Of a DNA stretch of 8,110 bases, positions 5,815 through 8,110 are shown piece by piece. The position numbers were made by a program, and so were the translations under genes. Each line of letters begins with the position of its first letter. Within the stretch, counting starts at the first letter, position 1. Under the pieces are notes generated by a model. That model ran no database searches. It worked only from the letters and a program-made list of their open reading frames with translations, and was not told where the DNA came from. This DNA is from an uncultured Prevotella sp. (GTDB taxonomy: Bacteria > Bacteroidota > Bacteroidia > Bacteroidales > Bacteroidaceae): contig CABVDL010000108.1 of assembly GCA_902497035.1 (NCBI GenBank), positions 1 through 8,110 on the forward strand. Direction: 5' to 3'.

Positions 5815-7923
5815 TCACCGTCCCACTATCAGTCCGGGCTGGAACCGGCAGGTGATGTCGAGTGCCTGACGCGCCGCGTGCTGCACGGCATCGAAATCAG
5901 CACGGTACAACTTCTCGTCGTCGGCCGTGGAGAATGACACGAGAAATCCGTCACGCAACTGCCCCGTGAGCCTCGCCCTGCCCAGTGCCGCCGTCGCCTT
6001 GCCCGAGTAGCTTGCAAGGAACGCCTGCCAGCGGCGGTGCAGCTCCTTCTGCGCCAGTTTGCCTGAGTTTTCCCCGGTTTCATCGGCTGCCGATAGCCTC
6101 CCCTTATCCTTCTTGGTTTCATCGGCTGCCGGTAGCCTCCCCTTATCCGTCTTGGTTTCGTCGGCTGTCGGTAGCCTCCCCTTATCCTTCTTGGTTTCAT
6201 CGGCCGTCGGTAGCCTCCCCTTATTCTTCTTGGTTTCATCGGCTGCCGGTAGCCTCCCCTTATCCTTCTTGGTTTCATCGACTGCCGGTAGCCTCCCCTT
6301 ATTCTTCTTGGTTTCGTCGGCTGCCGTCTGCCTCCCCATGCCTTTCCTGCTGTTGCCCTGCTTCGGCTTCTCCGTCTCCAGCTCCCCGTCCCTCTTCGGC
6401 TTTTCTTGGTTTCCACTGCTTAAAACGGCCGGTTTCATCGTACCTAATGCTTGTTCCTTTTCACTCGCAGCCGCAATGGCCTGGCCTTTTTCGCCAGACA
6501 TTGCCTGTTCCTTTTCCTCCTGCTTCTCAAAGAACCGGTGGAGGCAGGCCAGCACGTATGCCGTCTGGTTTCGCAGCTGTTGTTTCCGGCTGCGCTTCTC
6601 GTCGATGACCTCCTTGAGCATGATGGCGTAGTTGACAAACTGCTGCCGCATGTTGGCCGTCACCCTTGCTGCCTCGCGCGCGGCCAGCTTCTCCGGCAGT
6701 TGCAGGTCCTCGTGGAGCAGCGTGAGGACGATGTCCTGCTGAAACCTTTCAGCCGGGCTTCCCGCTGCCGCCGACGCTGTCTCCGCATTCTCCGTTGCCG
6801 CCGACGCTGTCTCCGTAGTCTCCGCTGCCGCCACGGTCTCCGCAGTCTTTGCTGCCGCCGCTATCACCGTCGCCCTTTCCCTCTTTTCCGTCATCGAAGC
6901 CTGTGCAGGCCCCTCTGCGGGATGTGTGGCCCTTGTGCTGGCGGGTGCGGCATGGCCAGGCCGGATGATGGTGAACTTCAGCGCGTCGGGCGTGCCGAAG
7001 CCCCGGAGCGCCGTGCTGGCCGACACCCAGTAGCGGTGGCCCTGACGGTTGTAGAGGCGGCAGAACAGCATGTATGACGGCAGCTTTCCCTCGGCATGGA
7101 GCTTCTGCAGCGTGGCCAGCGGCTGTACGATCACGCTGCGCTCAAAGAGGGTGTATCTGCCTTGCGGTGTTGCGGGGCAGAAGATGGACTGCAGCTGGCC
7201 GATGCTCATTGTGAAGCCGCCCTGGTGGCTGTGGGCCTGCATGAGCCAGTAGAGCCTCACGGCATAGCGGCTGCGCATGGCGTGGCAGAGCTGCGGCGAG
7301 ATGTAGAAATAGCCCTTGCTCAGGTCGAGCAGGTACGACGCCATCCTGACCGTCATATAGAGCTGGAAGTCACCGCCGTCATCAGCCGTGATGATGCGCA
7401 GGCCCAGGTTTGGAGCCTTGGTTGCGGCGGCTATGGCCATCATCCCCCTGCAGCGTGTGGTGCCCGCCGCTTGCCAGGTGATGGGGAAGTGAAGCAGGTC
7501 GGGTCCTGCGCCGTTGCTTGCCACGAGTAGCCGCAGCGCCTCCTCGTGCGTCATCTCGCGGTTGAGCTGTGCCGTGAGCCACGGCTGGAGCAGCGACATG
7601 GCGATGATGAGGGCGTTGAGCTGAAGCCTGCTCTGGTCCGACTGCATCGTGGCCACGCAGTAAGGCATGATGATGAGCCCCGGGGCAAACCGTAGCGCGG
7701 CAGCCGCGGCTGCTGTCGTTCCATTTGTCCTGCCGCCTGCGTTGTTTGTGGCGTTGTTTGTGGCGTTGTTCTTAGCGTCTTTCATAGTGTCTTTCATAGC
7801 GTTGCTTTTCATAGCGTCTTTCATAGTGTCTTTCATAGCGTCATTCATAGTGTTTTTCTTAGTGTCTTTCATAGTGGCGTTCATAGCGTTGTTTTTCTTA
7901 GTGTCTTCCATAGTGTCTTTCAT
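5815..7923 (-). CDS. Rep_3/RepB-like replication initiator with three repeat arrays
   Basis: The 702-residue protein resembles plasmid initiators of the Rep_3 (RepB/RepE) type, which bind iterons through two winged-helix domains. Residues about 86-200 would be the first (MPYCVATMQSD...LNALIIAMSLLQ) and about 205-300 the second: YISPQLCHAMRSRYAVRLYWLM, then MSIGQLQSIF, then RYTLFERSVIVQPLATLQKL, the usual S-x-Y-x-x-R-L-Y and Y-x-x-F-x-x-x-V-x-x-P pattern of the family. The protein is far longer than ordinary Rep_3 proteins (about 250-400). The rest is a low-complexity N-terminus (1-65, MKDT-like units), an Ala/Thr/Glu stretch (351-390), a helical segment (391-475), a charged linker, seven 13-residue repeats (about 530-616) and a small folded tail (625-702). 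The ATG at 7923 is the most upstream Met after an in-frame TGA at 7954, but ten in-frame ATGs lie in the first 47 codons, so the real start is uncertain. Whether it drives a plasmid, an integrated element or is domesticated is unknown. Confidence 0.72.
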   Translation of the reverse strand: MKDTMEDTKKNNAMNATMKDTKKNTMNDAMKDTMKDAMKSNAMKDTMKDAKNNATNNATNNAGGRTNGTTAAAAAALRFAPGLIIMPYCVATMQSDQSRLQLNALIIAMSLLQPWLTAQLNREMTHEEALRLLVASNGAGPDLLHFPITWQAAGTTRCRGMMAIAAATKAPNLGLRIITADDGGDFQLYMTVRMASYLLDLSKGYFYISPQLCHAMRSRYAVRLYWLMQAHSHQGGFTMSIGQLQSIFCPATPQGRYTLFERSVIVQPLATLQKLHAEGKLPSYMLFCRLYNRQGHRYWVSASTALRGFGTPDALKFTIIRPGHAAPASTRATHPAEGPAQASMTEKRERATVIAAAAKTAETVAAAETTETASAATENAETASAAAGSPAERFQQDIVLTLLHEDLQLPEKLAAREAARVTANMRQQFVNYAIMLKEVIDEKRSRKQQLRNQTAYVLACLHRFFEKQEEKEQAMSGEKGQAIAAASEKEQALGTMKPAVLSSGNQEKPKRDGELETEKPKQGNSRKGMGRQTAADETKKNKGRLPAVDETKKDKGRLPAADETKKNKGRLPTADETKKDKGRLPTADETKTDKGRLPAADETKKDKGRLSAADETGENSGKLAQKELHRRWQAFLASYSGKATAALGRARLTGQLRDGFLVSFSTADDEKLYRADFDAVQHAARQALDITCRFQPGLIVGR
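6076..6335 (-). repeat. 39-nt tandem repeat array, seven units, coding
   Basis: Units begin on the plus strand at 6076, 6115, 6154, 6193, 6232, 6271 and 6310, exactly 39 nt apart. Each encodes the 13-residue unit DETKKDKGRLPAA with small variations (D/N/T in the KKDK part; A, T or V before the Asp). Because 39 is a multiple of three, gain or loss of units keeps the reading frame. The unit is highly charged and probably disordered, acting as a flexible linker between the helical segment and the C-terminal domain. High identity between units points to recent expansion or ongoing homogenisation. Confidence 0.95.
6764..6865 (-). repeat. 30-nt tandem repeat (Ala/Glu/Thr), coding
   Basis: Two 30-nt units at 6764-6793 and 6794-6823 are nearly identical (gctgccgccgacgctgtctc plus ten more bases), followed by a 27-nt derivative at 6824-6850 and a fragment. 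They encode ENAETASAAA / ETTETASAAT-like segments at about residues 352-387 of the initiator. The segment probably forms a flexible linker between the winged-helix part and the downstream helical region. Confidence 0.85.
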
Positions 7924-7926
7924 AGT
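7741..7926 (-). repeat. 12-nt tandem repeat array covering the initiator start codon
   Basis: Fifteen consecutive units can be laid out from 7741 to 7926: thirteen of 12 nt (plus-strand form gtctttcatagt) and two of 15 nt (at 7801 and 7888). Read on the minus strand most units are ACTATGAAAGAC, giving Met-Lys-Asp-Thr. The first unit contains the start codon at 7923, and ten of the units contain an in-frame ATG. The three units farthest from the start have drifted to AAC/GCC-rich forms encoding NNAT. All unit sizes keep the frame. Confidence 0.92.
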
Positions 7927-7953
7927 ATTGCGTTTTATGGTCGTATGTTGTGC

Positions 7954-8110
7954 TCACATGGTGTTGTTTCCAAAATTGGGTTTTGTCTCCTGCCCGTTTT
8001 CCATGGTATTGTCTCCACCTTTCGCCTTCGGTTTTAGTGTAGTGGCCGGCCTGGTACCGGCCACCGTCCGCCGGTGATGCTTGCCTGTCCTCATCTGCGC
8101 AATCACATCT
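7954..8110 (-). CDS. 3' end of an unidentified gene upstream of the initiator (partial)
   Basis: On the minus strand a frame is open from the window edge to a TGA at 7954-7956. It gives 51 residues starting DVIAQMRTGKHHRRTVAG and ending KPNFGNNTM. The stretch is polar and basic, with a low-complexity Gly/Asn/Thr-rich end, as in a disordered C-terminal tail. It is in the same frame as the initiator and stops 30 nt before its ATG, so the two could be an operon. Alternatively an ancestral longer initiator frame was cut by the TGA; its ending NTM resembles the NTMKDTM that follows after the stop. No function can be assigned from this fragment. It may also be a chance open frame, since it overlaps a hairpin and direct repeats that look non-coding. 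Confidence 0.4.
   Translation of the reverse strand, partial: DVIAQMRTGKHHRRTVAGTRPATTLKPKAKGGDNTMENGQETKPNFGNNTM
7956..8016 (-). repeat. Three degenerate direct repeats, GGARACAANACC
   Basis: On the minus strand, GGAGACAATACCATGG (8016 to 8001), GGAGACAAAACCCAAT (7990 to 7975) and GGAAACAACACCATGT (7971 to 7956) share the consensus GGARACAANACCMW. The spacings are 26 and 19 nt. They lie 33-93 nt before the ATG of a Rep_3-type initiator, where iterons or autoregulatory operators of such genes are often found. They also overlap the partial upstream reading frame, so they may only be coding repeats. Confidence 0.4.
8042..8064. repeat. Perfect 8-bp inverted repeat upstream of the initiator
   Basis: GTGGCCGG (8042-8049), loop of 7 nt, CCGGCCAC (8057-8064) form a perfect GC-rich hairpin. 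An overlapping inverted repeat, ACCGGC (8056-8061) and GCCGGT (8070-8075), offers an alternative fold. It has no adjacent T run. It could be a dispersed REP-like palindrome, a protein-binding site or part of an origin region. Confidence 0.6.

Noticed and set aside
5985..6631. Long plus-strand open frames rich in Ser, Pro and Leu opposite the initiator repeats
   Set aside because: They are translations of the opposite strand of the 39-nt array; stops are absent because the repeat lacks them in those frames. The minus-strand frame is longer, has recognisable domains and explains the region.
7741..7926. Short repeats considered as a CRISPR-like array
   Set aside because: Units are 12-15 nt, directly abutting, with no spacers, and they are in frame inside a coding region.
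7924..7990. Bacteroidetes-type promoter (TAnnTTTG at -7) before the initiator
   Set aside because: CAATTTTG on the minus strand near 7973-7980 is one mismatch from the -7 consensus, but no matching TTTG -33 element is found at the right distance.
7667..8077. Plus-strand frame with a strongly hydrophobic, membrane-like sequence (repeated FIVSFIA-like units)
   Set aside because: It is the antisense of the ATGAAAGAC-type 12-nt repeats; the hydrophobicity comes from reading TTTCAT units. No other sign of a real membrane protein.

Overview
The window looks like chromosomal DNA, or an integrated element, from a GC-rich member of the Bacteroidales, most likely Prevotella-like. This is an inference. 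It rests on the protein styles (a 630-residue biosynthetic arginine decarboxylase, a short-N-terminus ArgB, a small ECF sigma factor, a Rep_3-type initiator), on the absence of clear Shine-Dalgarno sequences, and on the short gaps between genes. No rRNA, tRNA, CRISPR array or transposase is visible.

Layout. Positions 34-3371 carry ordinary genes on the plus strand: speA (arginine decarboxylase, polyamine synthesis), argB (acetylglutamate kinase, arginine synthesis) and an ECF sigma factor 13 nt behind argB. speA and argB are separated by 106 nt that hold a perfect 9-bp hairpin and then a C-rich CCCCAT repeat tract; a shorter CCCCAT-type tract also precedes speA. The only sign of an anti-sigma partner would be immediately downstream of the sigma gene, and that place is taken by an unrelated gene.

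Positions 3394-5796, still on the plus strand, encode an 800-residue protein. It joins an N-terminal PD-(D/E)XK-type nuclease signature (D30...E45-F-K47) to a gamma-type N6-adenine DNA methyltransferase (DPCAGVG at 329, NPPY at 409) and a long C-terminal region. It reads as a single-chain, type IIG-like restriction-modification enzyme.

Positions 5815-7923, on the minus strand and convergent with the methylase gene across an 18-nt gap, encode a 702-residue Rep_3/RepB-like replication initiator. It carries three different in-frame tandem repeat arrays: a 12-nt array that includes the start codon, a 30-nt Ala/Glu/Thr array, and a very regular 39-nt array of seven units. Its last ~78 residues form a separate small domain that loosely resembles the C-terminal tail of Bacteroidetes DnaX (tau). 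Upstream, 7954-8110 is an open minus-strand frame, probably the 3' end of another gene that begins beyond the window. It overlaps a strong hairpin and three degenerate copies of a GGARACAANACC motif that could be initiator-binding iterons.

Taken together, the left part is housekeeping arginine and polyamine metabolism. The right part looks like an accessory segment in which a defence-type enzyme sits tail to tail with a plasmid-type initiator, placed just behind a sigma-factor gene.
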